A stretch of 64,000 bases of DNA, taken from assembly GCA_030584185.1 (NCBI GenBank), contig CP129495.1, positions 434,001 to 498,000 on the forward strand, in the 5' to 3' direction. The notes under the pieces were generated by a model. The model worked only from the letters and a program-made list of their open reading frames with translations. It made no database searches and was not told where the DNA came from. This stretch comes from Acidimicrobiia bacterium. GTDB taxonomy: Bacteria; Actinomycetota; Acidimicrobiia; Spongiisociales; UBA11373. The number at the start of each line of letters is the position of its first letter. The stretch's first letter is position 1. A program made the position numbers and the translations under genes. Shown piece after piece: positions 1 through 8,362 of the stretch.

Positions 1-312
1 GACCTCTCCGCAGCCGCGACGATCGAGTTGCGTCACCTGCACGAGCAGGACGTGATGCGGGTCCTGTCCCGGAACGAGATCGGGAAGATCGAGCGGCTCC
101 CGGTGCTCGCCTGGGCTGAGGGACGCCGGGTGATGGCTCCCGAGCCCATCGAGGTTCTCCGACGGCGACGGAACGACGACCTGGAACGACTGGATCCCGG
201 CGTGCGCCGCATGATGCACCCCCACATCCACCACGTGTCGCTCACCCGCGCCCTCTGGGACCTCCGGCAGCAGACGGTGGCGGCTGCCCTGGGCGCCACG
301 CCACCGGACTGA
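1..312 (+). CDS. pncB: Nicotinate phosphoribosyltransferase, C-terminal part (start outside window)
   Basis: The reading frame is open from base 1 and ends with TGA at 310-312, giving the last 103 residues of a gene that begins before the window. The tail reads as the nicotinate phosphoribosyltransferase C-terminus: an EGRRVMAPEPI segment, then RRRRNDDLERLDPGVRRMM, then PHIHHVSLTRALWDL. The same order (a charged helix, LdPgvRR, NPHxYxVsL) closes many family members. The enzyme makes nicotinate mononucleotide from nicotinate and PRPP in the cytoplasmic NAD salvage pathway. The catalytic barrel is not in the window, so the call rests on the tail only. A TTG at 28 could serve as a start but would leave only a 94-residue fragment, so it is not preferred. 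Confidence 0.6.
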   Translation, partial: DLSAAATIELRHLHEQDVMRVLSRNEIGKIERLPVLAWAEGRRVMAPEPIEVLRRRRNDDLERLDPGVRRMMHPHIHHVSLTRALWDLRQQTVAAALGATPPD

Positions 313-396
313 GTCTCACCCTCCTCTCATCGCATCCTGAGGGTCCGATCAGATGGGCATGTCATCGTGCCGGTCATCGACAGGAGGTTCCAGACC

Positions 397-972
397 ATGA
401 AGAAGACGATCGCCCTCGCCGTACTGATGGCCGTGACCGTCGTCGCCTGTGGCGGCGACGGTGGCGCCGCGGGAGGCGTGGCCAGCATCGACGACCCGGC
501 GGCGGTGACCACCACCGCTGCGGACCAGGCGGCCGCCGCCGCCGAGGAGGCGGCCCTCGAGTTCACCGAGTGCCTGCGCGACGAGGGCCTCGACGTGGAC
601 GATCCCGTGTTCGACGAGAACGGGAGTTGGGACTTCCGCAGCCAGCTCGGCATGAGCCAGGGGCGGCCCGACGAGGCCACCCGGGCCGCCCTCGACGCCT
701 GCCGCCCGCTCCTGGAGGGTGTGGTCACCAGTTTCGAGAGGGAGGACCTGACCGAGTTCGAGGACGACCTCCTGGCGTTCGCCCAGTGCATGCGTGATGA
801 GGGCATCGACTGGCCCGACCCCGATCTCACCGCCATCGGATCCGGAGGCGGCGAAGGTGGGGGGCGCCCGTTCGGCGACTCCGCGATCGACATGGAGGAC
901 CCCGAGGTCCAGGCGGCGATCGACGCCTGCCGGGTCGAGTTCTCGTTCGGTCCGAGCGGGGAAGGATCCTGA
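397..972 (+). CDS. Secreted lipoprotein with two Cys-Met/Leu-Arg-Asp-Glu-Gly motifs
   Basis: This 191-residue protein has a signal peptide ending in a lipobox (VVAC, lipidated Cys18), so it should sit on the outer face of the membrane. The ATG at 397 is chosen because AGGAGG at 382-387 lies 9 nt before it; the GTG at 367 has no such site. Two related segments are visible, FTECLRDEGLDVDDP (about residue 54) and FAQCMRDEGIDWPDP (about residue 128), which looks like an internal duplication. Such Cys motifs occur in actinobacterial lipoproteins encoded beside MacB-like efflux operons. The next gene begins directly after the stop codon, so it is the first gene of the adaptor-ATPase-permease operon. 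Its function is unknown; an accessory role in the pump is inferred. Confidence 0.8.
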   Translation: MKKTIALAVLMAVTVVACGGDGGAAGGVASIDDPAAVTTTAADQAAAAAEEAALEFTECLRDEGLDVDDPVFDENGSWDFRSQLGMSQGRPDEATRAALDACRPLLEGVVTSFEREDLTEFEDDLLAFAQCMRDEGIDWPDPDLTAIGSGGGEGGGRPFGDSAIDMEDPEVQAAIDACRVEFSFGPSGEGS

Positions 973-2448
973 ATGAGCAAGCGACTCATCCTCACCCTCG
1001 GCGCCTCCATCGCCGTGGTGGCGATCACCGGCGCCGCGGTCATCTACACCAACGGTGGCGGCGGATCAGCCGAGCCGGCGGACACCTCGAATCTGGAGAC
1101 GGTCCAGGTACGCGACATGGTCGAGGTGACCACCCTCGCCGGAACCCTCGGGTTCCCGGAGAGCGACCCGGTGGCGGCACGGGCCAACGGCACTGTCACC
1201 GCCGTGGCCGAGGGTGGTGCCCTCGTCGTCGAAGGGGACCAGTTGTTCGCCGTCGACGGCGAGCCGGTGGTGCTCCTGCTGGGGGCGCTGCCCGCCTACC
1301 GCGACCTGGGTCTCGACCCCGTGCTGCACCCGGTCGCCCCGGGGCGGCAGGGAACGGTCACCTCACTCCCCGCGGCGGGCGACTTGATCCCCTTCGGAGG
1401 CGAGCTGCTTCGCATCGACGATGTCCCGGTGATCCTCCTCGAGGGCGATGTGCCTGCTTGGCGCGTCCTGCGCAACGGCAGCACCGGACGCGACGTGGAG
1501 CAGTTGGAGGCGGCCCTGGTCTCCCTGGGCTACGACCCCGACGCCACGGTCGTCGTCGACGAGGAGTTCACCGCGGCCACCGAGGCGATGGTCCGGGAGT
1601 GGCAGGAGGCCTCCGGCCTCGAAGTGGATGGGCGGTTCACCCCCGGTGACGCCGTGTTCCTCCCCGGTCCCGCTGAGATCGAGCAGGTCCAGGCGAGCGT
1701 CGGGACATTCGCCTCCCCGACTGCGCCGATTCTCACCGCCCAGGTGGGCGCCGAGCCGATCGAAGGCGACGACGTGCGCCAGCTTCAGGAGGCCTTGGTG
1801 AGGCTGGGCCACGAAGTCCCGGTCTCCGGGGTGTTCGACGAGGCGACCAGGACGGCGGTGACGGCATGGCAGCGCGCCGTGGGCGCCGAGCCCGACGGCG
1901 TCGTCCACCTGGGTGAGGTGGTGTTTCTCCCGGAGCCGGTCCGGGTGACCGACGCCCTGGTGACGGTGGGCCGCCCGGTGAGCAACGGGACCCCGGTGCT
2001 CGCCACCACCGGTTCGAGCAGCGTCGTGTTGCTCGGCCTGCCCGCCGACGACCAGTCCCTGCTGGCGGTGGAACAGACGGTCACCGTCGAACTCCCCGAC
2101 GGAAGCGAGGCCGAGGGCGTGGTGGTCTCGATCTCCGGTGTGGCCACCCGGCTGCAGACCGGTGCCGTGGTGTTCGAGACCACGATCGAGCTGCTCGACG
2201 CCACCGTGGGCGCCGACCTGGATCAGGCGCCGGTCGACGTGCACGTGGTCACCGACTCCCGTCAGGGGGTCACCGCCGTGCCCGTCACCTCCCTGCTGGC
2301 GCTGGCCGAAGGCGGCTACGCCGTCGAGGTGAGCGATGGTGCCGGAGCCACCCGGCTGGTGCCGGTCACGCCCGGCCTGTACGCCGATGGCTGGGTGGAG
2401 GTCTCCTCGGACGGCCTCGCCCCCGGCGACGAGGTGGTGGTGCCGTGA
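973..2448 (+). CDS. Membrane-anchored efflux adaptor with two peptidoglycan-binding domains
   Basis: 491 residues. One N-terminal membrane anchor (about 4-26) is followed by a lipoyl-like hairpin region, two peptidoglycan-binding type 1 repeats (about 168-228 with GRDVEQLEAALVSLGY, and about 265-319 with DDVRQLQEALVRLGH), and a C-terminal beta-rich part typical of HlyD/MacA-type adaptors (VPVTSLLALAEGGYAV, then DGLAPGDEVVV). In Gram-positives such adaptors partner a MacB-like ABC transporter and are thought to hold the pump in the wall. The ATG directly abuts the stop of the lipoprotein gene, and the downstream ATPase start (GTG 2445) overlaps its stop, so the four genes should be translationally coupled. 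The exported substrate cannot be predicted. Confidence 0.85.
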   Translation: MSKRLILTLGASIAVVAITGAAVIYTNGGGGSAEPADTSNLETVQVRDMVEVTTLAGTLGFPESDPVAARANGTVTAVAEGGALVVEGDQLFAVDGEPVVLLLGALPAYRDLGLDPVLHPVAPGRQGTVTSLPAAGDLIPFGGELLRIDDVPVILLEGDVPAWRVLRNGSTGRDVEQLEAALVSLGYDPDATVVVDEEFTAATEAMVREWQEASGLEVDGRFTPGDAVFLPGPAEIEQVQASVGTFASPTAPILTAQVGAEPIEGDDVRQLQEALVRLGHEVPVSGVFDEATRTAVTAWQRAVGAEPDGVVHLGEVVFLPEPVRVTDALVTVGRPVSNGTPVLATTGSSSVVLLGLPADDQSLLAVEQTVTVELPDGSEAEGVVVSISGVATRLQTGAVVFETTIELLDATVGADLDQAPVDVHVVTDSRQGVTAVPVTSLLALAEGGYAVEVSDGAGATRLVPVTPGLYADGWVEVSSDGLAPGDEVVVP

Positions 2449-3131
2449 GCGATCGGGTACTCGAACTGCACCAGGTGGTCAAGCAGTATCCGGGCACGCC
2501 CCCGGTGGCCGCCCTCAGGTCGGTCGATCTGGTGGTGGATCGCGGGGAAGCGGTGGCGATAGTGGGGCCTTCGGGCTCCGGCAAGTCGACGCTGCTCCAT
2601 GTGATGGGAACCCTGGACCGACCCACGTCGGGCCTGGTCACAATCGCCGGGCGACCGACCGCCGGCCTCTCCGACGAGGCGCTGTCGGCGGTGCGGGCCC
2701 ATCACATCGGGTTCGTCTTCCAGCAGTTCCATCTGCTGCCGGGGTATCGGGCGATGGACAACGTCGCCGACGGGCTCCTGTACCGCGGGGTCGACCCGGC
2801 CGATCGCCGGCGCCTGGCCGCCGAGGCCCTGGATCGGGTCGGGCTCTCCCATCGCGCCGACCATCCCGCCGAGAAGCTCTCTGGCGGGGAGAGGCAGCGG
2901 GTGGCGGTGGCCCGCGCCATCGTCGGCAGCCCCGACGTGGTGCTCGCCGACGAGCCCACGGGGAACCTCGACTCCGCCACCGGCGAGGCCGTGATCGCCC
3001 TCCTCACCGGGCTCAACCGGTCCGGTGTGACCCTGGTGGTGATCACCCATGACCTCGACGTCGCCTCGCGCTTCGCCCGGCGGGTTGAGATGCGCGACGG
3101 TGTCGTGGTCGCCGATCGGAGGGCGGCATGA
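2445..3131 (+). CDS. ABC transporter ATP-binding protein, MacB/LolD type
   Basis: 228 residues with a full ATPase set: Walker A GPSGSGKST (about 41-49), Q-loop in VFQQFHLLPGY, signature LSGGERQRVAVARA (about 145), Walker B VVLADEPTGNLD (about 164-175) and the H-loop in VITHD. The HLLPGYRAMDNV stretch and the length fit the MacB/LolD/FtsE group that energises FtsX-like permeases. The GTG start at 2445 overlaps the adaptor stop (GTGA) and the permease ATG at 3128 overlaps this gene's stop, so it lies inside one operon. It acts at the inner face of the membrane as a dimer with the next gene product. Confidence 0.93.
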   Translation: MSDRVLELHQVVKQYPGTPPVAALRSVDLVVDRGEAVAIVGPSGSGKSTLLHVMGTLDRPTSGLVTIAGRPTAGLSDEALSAVRAHHIGFVFQQFHLLPGYRAMDNVADGLLYRGVDPADRRRLAAEALDRVGLSHRADHPAEKLSGGERQRVAVARAIVGSPDVVLADEPTGNLDSATGEAVIALLTGLNRSGVTLVVITHDLDVASRFARRVEMRDGVVVADRRAA

Positions 3132-4318
3132 GCGACGCCAGCAGGCTCCGCCGCGGCGATGCGGCGCGCGTGGCCGTCGTCGGCCTTCGCACCCGCACCA
3201 CCCGCGCCATCCTCTCGGCTCTCGGGATCACGATCGGCATCGCCTCGATGGTGGCGGTGCTCGGCCTCTCCGAGTCGAGCAAGTCGGATCTGCTCAGCAG
3301 CCTGGATCGTCTCGGCACCAACCTGCTGGTGGTCGAGGCCGGCAGCGGAATCGGAACCGGGACCGGCACGCTCACCAGCACCGCCGAGGCGATGGTGGAT
3401 CGGATCGGCCCGGTGGAACAGGTGAGTGCCGTGGGGGCGGTGGACGCCAAGGTGTTCCGCACCGACCTGGTCCCCGAGACCCGGTCGGGCGGCCTCTCGG
3501 TGCAGGTAGCACCCGACAACCTGCTGGCAACCCTGGGGGGCGACCTCTCCTCGGGGCGCTTCTTCGACGAAGGCACCGACCACCTTCCGGTGGCGGTCGT
3601 CGGCAGCGTCGCCGCCGAACGCCTGGGGATCACCGACACCGGGGGCACCCAGCAGATCTGGCTGGGAGGGCAGTGGTTCGGAGTCATCGGGGTGCTCGAC
3701 CCGCTGGAGCTGGCTCCAGGGTTGGACCGCGCGGTGATCATCGGCGAAGAGGCGGCGGCCGACCTGTTCGACTACGACGGGATCCCCCAGACCCTCTACG
3801 TACGCGCCGCCCCGGAGCACCTCGACGCGGTGTCCGCGGTGCTCCCCGCCACCGCCGACCCCGAAGCCCCCGACCAGGTGCAGGTCTCCCGACCCACCGA
3901 CGCCCTCGAGGCGCGCGCCGCCGCCGAAGGAGCGTTCACCGCCCTCTTCCTGGGGCTGGGGATCGTGGCGCTGGTGGTGGGAGGCGTCGGCGTGGCCAAC
4001 GTGATGGTGATCTCCGTGCTGGAACGGCGCGGCGAGATCGGGTTGCGACGCGCCCTGGGCGCCACCCGGCGCCATGTCGCCGTGCAGTTCGTCGGGGAGT
4101 CGCTGATCCTGGCCACGGCCGGCGGCATCGCCGGGGTCACCCTCGGGGCGGCGGTCACCGCCGCCTACTCGTCGCTGCGCGGCTGGACGGTGCTCATCCC
4201 GGGGATCGCCCTCTGGGGCGGCCTGACGGCTGCGATCCTGATCGGGGTCGTGGCCGGGCTGTATCCGGCGAGGAGGGCGGCACGCCTCGATCCGACCGAA
4301 GCCCTGCGGGGGGCGTGA
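3128..4318 (+). CDS. ABC transporter permease, MacB/FtsX family
   Basis: 396 residues. The order is the MacB one: an N-terminal membrane helix (about residues 28-45, GITIGIASMVAVLGL), a long extracytoplasmic MacB-PCD-like domain, then the three C-terminal FtsX helices with the family signature VGGVGVANVMVISVLERRGE followed by IGLRRALGATRRH. A final LYPARRAARLDPTEALR is the usual MacB ending. It forms the membrane channel with the ATPase encoded upstream (ATGA overlap). It is the last gene of the operon; the next gene has its own -10 box at 4362. Substrate unknown. Confidence 0.92.
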   Translation: MSDASRLRRGDAARVAVVGLRTRTTRAILSALGITIGIASMVAVLGLSESSKSDLLSSLDRLGTNLLVVEAGSGIGTGTGTLTSTAEAMVDRIGPVEQVSAVGAVDAKVFRTDLVPETRSGGLSVQVAPDNLLATLGGDLSSGRFFDEGTDHLPVAVVGSVAAERLGITDTGGTQQIWLGGQWFGVIGVLDPLELAPGLDRAVIIGEEAAADLFDYDGIPQTLYVRAAPEHLDAVSAVLPATADPEAPDQVQVSRPTDALEARAAAEGAFTALFLGLGIVALVVGGVGVANVMVISVLERRGEIGLRRALGATRRHVAVQFVGESLILATAGGIAGVTLGAAVTAAYSSLRGWTVLIPGIALWGGLTAAILIGVVAGLYPARRAARLDPTEALRGA

Positions 4319-4361
4319 GCCGGGAACCATCCGATGACACCGGCTATCGGGGTCGCCCACT

Positions 4362-4367
4362 TATCCT
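4362..4367 (+). promoter_or_regulatory. Putative -10 box (TATCCT) of a leaderless promoter
   Basis: TATCCT fits the actinobacterial TANNNT -10 element and ends 8 nt before the ATG at 4376, so transcription would start at or near the start codon. No Shine-Dalgarno is visible in front of that ATG. No clear -35 is seen. Confidence 0.4.
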
Positions 4368-4375
4368 GAGCGGCG

Positions 4376-5917
4376 ATGTCCAGCAACGCAGGCGGTCGCC
4401 CGCTCGTCGCCGCCCTGTTGTCGGCGCTGTTCCCCGGGCTCGGCCAGATCCGCGAGGGCCACCGGCGCCGCGGGTGGTGGTTCGTCTGGATCGGGCTCGC
4501 CTTCGTGGTCCCGGCGCTGGCCCTGCTCGTCCTGGTGTTCTACGTCACCGGGCTGAGCCTGGCGCTCGACCTGGCCCGCCCCTTCTTCCGCAACCCCGGC
4601 CTGCTCCTGGTCCTGCTCGCCGCCAACGTGGCCGTGCTCGGATTCCGCGCCGTGGCGGTGATGGACGCCTTCCAGATCGCCTCCCCCACCAGGGGTGTTC
4701 CCGGTCGGGGAGGGTTGGGGAAGGCGACGAACCTGGCGGCACTGGCGGTGATCCTGGCGGCGACCGCACTCCCCCACGTGTGGATCGGACATCGCAACCT
4801 GGTCTTGTACGACCTGCTCACCCACGACTTCACCGCCGACCCCGGTCAGGCCTCCACCACCACGCTCCCGGCGCCGACGACGACCACCGGCACCACGCAG
4901 CCCGGGGCGACCACGCTGCCCACGACCACCACCACGGTGGCGACGACCACCACCACGACCGAGCCCGACCCGTTCGCCGGCGAGGATCGGGTGAACGTGC
5001 TGCTGATGGGGAGCGACGCCGGGATCGGACGGGTCGGGGTCCGCACCGACACCATGATCATCGTCTCGGTCGACCCGGAAACCGGGTGGACCGCCATGTT
5101 CCAGGTGCCCCGCAACTTCATCAAGCTGCCGATTCCCGAGGGTCATCCCGCACAGCCACTCTGGGCGGACGGCGCCTGGGGTGATCCCGGGAACCTGGCC
5201 TGGGGGATATACGCCTACGGTCAGAAATACCCCGACCTGTTCTCCGGCCCCAACACCGGCGGCGACGCCGCCAAGGTGATCCTGGGCAACCTGGTCGGGC
5301 TGGAGATCGACTACTTCGCCATGGTCGACCTGCAGGGGTTCGCCGACATGATCGACGCCCTGGGCGGGGTGGAGATAACCGTCACCCGTCGCATCTACGA
5401 CTCCTCGTACCCACAGGTGGACGGGACCTCGGTGGAGATCGAGTTCCTCCCCGGGACGTATCACATGGACGGGCGGGAGGCCCTGGCATTCGCCCGCTCC
5501 CGACAGCAGTCGGACGACTTCGACCGCATGGGAAGGCAACGCTGCGTGCTGGAGGCCCTGGCGCGACAGGCCGACCCGGTGAGCCTCCTCCGGGAGCTTC
5601 CCACCCTGGCGCCGGTGATCGAGCAGAGCGTGATCACCGACATTCCGATGGCGCTCATCCCCGACTTCCTCGAAGTGCTCGAGAAGGTCGACACCGAGCA
5701 GATCGTGTCGATGCGGTTCATGCCCAACGCCCCCGAGTTCGCCGGCACCTCCACCTCATACGTCGCCTACCGCATCCAGGGGTACAACGTGCCCAACGTC
5801 GACCTGATCCGGGATCGGGTGGCGATCGCCACCACGCTCTCCCCCGACGAGGCGATCGCCGCCCTCGGGTTGCAGCCGCTCGACTCGGCGTGCGGCGTCG
5901 CCGCAGAGGAGGAGTGA
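4376..5917 (+). CDS. LytR-CpsA-Psr (LCP) family cell-wall ligase
   Basis: 513 residues. The N-terminus carries an ALLSALFPGLGQIREG segment (a TM2-like helical hairpin) and further membrane helices up to about residue 140. A Thr-rich linker (about 155-198) leads to the extracytoplasmic LCP domain from about 202: DRVNVLLMGSD, VRTDTMIIVSVDP, VPRNFIKLPIP, then MDGREALAFARSRQQSDDFDRMGRQ with the Arg and Asp residues that bind the polyprenyl pyrophosphate. LCP enzymes move glycopolymers from lipid carriers onto peptidoglycan. The extra multi-helix N-terminus is longer than the single helix of classic LCP proteins. It is expressed alone: a hairpin follows its stop at 5919-5942. Confidence 0.88.
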   Translation: MSSNAGGRPLVAALLSALFPGLGQIREGHRRRGWWFVWIGLAFVVPALALLVLVFYVTGLSLALDLARPFFRNPGLLLVLLAANVAVLGFRAVAVMDAFQIASPTRGVPGRGGLGKATNLAALAVILAATALPHVWIGHRNLVLYDLLTHDFTADPGQASTTTLPAPTTTTGTTQPGATTLPTTTTTVATTTTTTEPDPFAGEDRVNVLLMGSDAGIGRVGVRTDTMIIVSVDPETGWTAMFQVPRNFIKLPIPEGHPAQPLWADGAWGDPGNLAWGIYAYGQKYPDLFSGPNTGGDAAKVILGNLVGLEIDYFAMVDLQGFADMIDALGGVEITVTRRIYDSSYPQVDGTSVEIEFLPGTYHMDGREALAFARSRQQSDDFDRMGRQRCVLEALARQADPVSLLRELPTLAPVIEQSVITDIPMALIPDFLEVLEKVDTEQIVSMRFMPNAPEFAGTSTSYVAYRIQGYNVPNVDLIRDRVAIATTLSPDEAIAALGLQPLDSACGVAAEEE

Positions 5918-5918
5918 G

Positions 5919-5942
5919 GCCCTGCCGGGGGTTTGGCAGGGC
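5919..5942 (+). terminator. Hairpin after the LCP gene
   Basis: GCCCTGCC (5919-5926) and GGCAGGGC (5935-5942) form a perfect 8-bp stem with an 8-nt loop, starting 2 nt after the LCP stop codon. There is no U-tract, which is common in high-GC hosts, so it could be a terminator or an mRNA 3' stabiliser. Confidence 0.55.
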
Positions 5943-5998
5943 GGGTACCGTTCGTGCAGACCTCTCGATGACGCGGGGCTGATCAGGGAGACGAAGGC

Positions 5999-7159
5999 AT
6001 GGCCGACTCGAAGTCAATCGTGATCCTCGGCGGAGGCATCGGAGGGGTGGTGGCGGCCCGTGAGCTGCGCCGGAGGCTCCCCCGGCAGGATCGCGTCGTG
6101 CTGGTCGAGCGCGGCACCCACCTGCTGTTCGCCCCTTCGCTGCTGTGGGCCCTGGCCGGGACCCGCACCATCGAGCAGATCTCGCGTCCGCTCGAGCGGC
6201 TGGAGCGTCACGGCATCGAGGTGATGACCGCCGAGGTGACGGAGATCGACCCGACGCAACGCCGGGTGACCCTGGGCGATGGGCGGTCCCTAGAAGCCGA
6301 CGCCCTGATCGTGGCCCTCGGAGCCGAACTCGATCCGAATGCGGTTCCCGGTCTGGCCGCGGCAGGCCACTGCCTCTACACCGCCGACGGGGTCGCCGGG
6401 GTGCGCCGGGCCCTGGAAGGGTTCACCGGAGGCACCGTGGCCGTGCTCACCGCCGCGCCCGGCTACAAGTGCCCGGCGGCACCCTACGAGGCGGCCCTGC
6501 TCCTGGAACACATGCTCGACGAAAAGGGCCTGGGCGGCAGTGCCACGGTGGAGGTCCATGCCGCCGAGCCGGGCCCCATGGGCACCGCCGGGCCCGAGGT
6601 CTCCGCCGGGGTGCGCTCCATGCTCCAGGCCAGAGGCATCGCCTACCACCCGGACCGCCAGGTGGCACGGGTCGATCCCGAAGCCCACACCATGCAGTTC
6701 TCCGACGGGACCACGGCCGGGTACGACCTGCTCGCCTTCGTCCCCCACCATCGGGCACCGAAACCGGTCCGGGACTCCCCTCTCGTCGACGACTCCGGGT
6801 GGGTGCCGGTGGATCGCTCCACCCTGGCGACCCGGTTCGACGGGGTGTTCGCCATCGGCGACGTCACCCAGATCCCGCTGGCGATGGGCAAGCCGCTGCC
6901 ACGCGCCGGGGTGTTCGCCGAGCGCCAGGCAATCGTTGTGGCCCGCAACCTCGCCGACTCCTTCACCGGAGGCGGCCGTTCGGCCACCTTCGAGGGCAAG
7001 GGCGAGTGCTTCATCGAGACCGGTGACGGTCGCGCCGGGCTGGGTCGCGGCGACTTCTACGCCGAACCGACGCCTCGAGTCGGAATGCACCAGCCGAGCC
7101 GCCGCTGGCACGCCCTCAAGGTGGCGTTCGAGAAGTACTGGTTCCGCAGGTGGCTCTGA
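5999..7159 (+). CDS. FAD-dependent oxidoreductase, sulfide:quinone reductase-like
   Basis: 386 residues with two Rossmann folds: GGGIGG (11-16) binds FAD and the second nucleotide-like region begins near residue 145. GYKCPAAPYEAALLLE places a Cys at about 158, and GECFIETGDGRAG places a second Cys at about 337; both are where sulfide:quinone oxidoreductases keep their sulfur-bridging Cys pair. RFDGVFAIGDVTQIPL is the family FAD-ring motif. Start: GGGAG at 5986-5990 lies 8 nt before the ATG. The enzyme would oxidise sulfide and reduce quinone at the inner membrane surface, helped by the C-terminal amphipathic stretch ending in WFRRWL. Odd: the last 49 codons plus 14 nt recur at 12318-12480. 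An NADH dehydrogenase-like role is the main alternative. Confidence 0.82.
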   Translation: MADSKSIVILGGGIGGVVAARELRRRLPRQDRVVLVERGTHLLFAPSLLWALAGTRTIEQISRPLERLERHGIEVMTAEVTEIDPTQRRVTLGDGRSLEADALIVALGAELDPNAVPGLAAAGHCLYTADGVAGVRRALEGFTGGTVAVLTAAPGYKCPAAPYEAALLLEHMLDEKGLGGSATVEVHAAEPGPMGTAGPEVSAGVRSMLQARGIAYHPDRQVARVDPEAHTMQFSDGTTAGYDLLAFVPHHRAPKPVRDSPLVDDSGWVPVDRSTLATRFDGVFAIGDVTQIPLAMGKPLPRAGVFAERQAIVVARNLADSFTGGGRSATFEGKGECFIETGDGRAGLGRGDFYAEPTPRVGMHQPSRRWHALKVAFEKYWFRRWL

Positions 7160-7173
7160 ACAGAACCGCCGGG
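7011..7173 (+). repeat. Direct repeat copy A (3' end of the flavoprotein gene)
   Basis: This 163-bp segment, ending 14 nt after the flavoprotein stop codon, is repeated in the same orientation at 12318-12480 with 4 mismatches. It brackets the 5.1-kb block of efflux and lipoprotein genes. Confidence 0.95.
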
Positions 7174-7269
7174 CGCTCCACCACCCTGGGCCGGATCGTC
7201 GCAGCGCTCGAAGTCGAGACGGTCATGGGTCTCGGCGGGCCGCCGGCCAGCACCCCCACCTCCCCGTAG
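7159..7269 (+). pseudogene. Possible remnant of an XRE-type helix-turn-helix regulator C-terminus
   Basis: In the frame beginning at 7159 the DNA reads NRTAGRSTTLGRIVAALEVE and then a short tail to TAG at 7267-7269. The pattern (small polar residues, then STLxRIxxAL) is how the last helices of HTH_3 domains usually look. There is no intact gene upstream because this frame runs back into the flavoprotein gene. It may be a fragment left where the 5.1-kb block joined. Short and speculative. Confidence 0.22.
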
Positions 7270-7273
7270 CCGC

Positions 7274-8362
7274 TCAGCGGTCCTTGAGCTGGGCGGCGAT
7301 CTGCCCCCTACCCGCCCACAGCCAGGCGAGCGGAGCAGTGATCAACGCCAAGAGCAGAGCGGATCCTGCACCCCGGGCGGCGACCAGCAGCTGGTCCATC
7401 CCGGGCTGGACCTCGGCGACAGCTGCGTGGGCGACTGCGGCCCACAGGTACCCGGAGACCATCGCCGGGACCAGGACGTACGCCACCTCCAGCTGGCCGA
7501 GCAGCCACAAGGCAGGGTTGGAAGTCCCGACCGCGCGATACAGACCGATCTCCGAGGTTCGCGCCCACACGGTGAGCCAAACCAGCAGGGCAATGGCGAC
7601 GCCGATCGGGATCCAGGCATCCTTCTCCGGGCGGCCGGCCAGGTCGGCCACCGGATCGCGAGCGAAATCGTCGAGCCGAATCCACCTGCGCACCTCCAAG
7701 TCCGGTTGCAACTCGGCGAAAGTGGCGGCGAGCACCTGTAGGCCGGTCTCCAGAGTCCCAGGGGCGAACTCCACCCAACACTGGGATGCGGTGCCCGCGG
7801 GCGGACCCACCTGGATGATCCATCGGGAGACGAACGGGTTGCGGGCCTCGGTGTCGATCACCGCACCAACTGTCTGGGCGGTGTCGAGACCGTCCGCCCC
7901 CAGTAGCATCCCGGTGGCCAGACCCAGCTCGTCCGCCGCAGCCCTGCCGAGCACCGTACCCACCGCCAGGTCGGCATGGGAGGGAGGGTCGGCGGCCCAC
8001 AGCAGGATCGCACCCGGGGTGGCCGTCCCAGTCTGGAACATCGTCCCCGGCGCCTCGTGCAGTTGCACCGTGTTGCCGGCCGAGAGTGCTCCCGCTGCGA
8101 TGACCCCGACACGCTGAGCCAGGGACACGCAGCGCCCAACCGGGACCTGGTCTTGCGAGTCCGATGCCACGGCGACGAACCCGCCGAGCCGCGCGAACTC
8201 CCGCTGGAAGGCCAGGGCGTCGTCTGTGGCGGCCAGGTCCATCCAGGTCAGCCCGAAGGCAAGACCCCCCGCCAACACGACCGTGGCCACGGTTCGCACC
8301 ATGGAGACCGTCGTCGACCGCCACGCCTCCCGACCGATCTCGAGTGTCCGCCAACCGCTCAT
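7274..8362 (-). CDS. FtsX-like ABC permease of the second efflux module
   Basis: 362 residues. An N-terminal membrane helix (about 22-42) is followed by a long extracytoplasmic domain and a C-terminal group of three helices: PIGVAIALLVWLTVWARTSE (about 252-271), VAYVLVPAMVSGYLWAAVAH (about 293-312) and SALLLALITAPLAWLWAG (about 333-350). The TSEIGLYRAVGTSNPAL segment after the first of these matches the REIGlrRAiGas motif of FtsX/MacB permeases, though it is more degenerate than in the permease at 3128-4318. The ATG at 8362 overlaps the stop of the ATPase gene (ATGA). It is the last gene of a three-gene minus-strand operon. Substrate unknown. Confidence 0.82.
   Translation of the reverse strand: MSGWRTLEIGREAWRSTTVSMVRTVATVVLAGGLAFGLTWMDLAATDDALAFQREFARLGGFVAVASDSQDQVPVGRCVSLAQRVGVIAAGALSAGNTVQLHEAPGTMFQTGTATPGAILLWAADPPSHADLAVGTVLGRAAADELGLATGMLLGADGLDTAQTVGAVIDTEARNPFVSRWIIQVGPPAGTASQCWVEFAPGTLETGLQVLAATFAELQPDLEVRRWIRLDDFARDPVADLAGRPEKDAWIPIGVAIALLVWLTVWARTSEIGLYRAVGTSNPALWLLGQLEVAYVLVPAMVSGYLWAAVAHAAVAEVQPGMDQLLVAARGAGSALLLALITAPLAWLWAGRGQIAAQLKDR

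Noticed and set aside
3049-5184. Very long plus-strand open frame (711 codons) across the permease and LCP genes
   Set aside because: It runs out of phase through two clear genes, is extremely Arg/Gly/Pro-rich, and shows no domain; a typical shadow in high-GC DNA.
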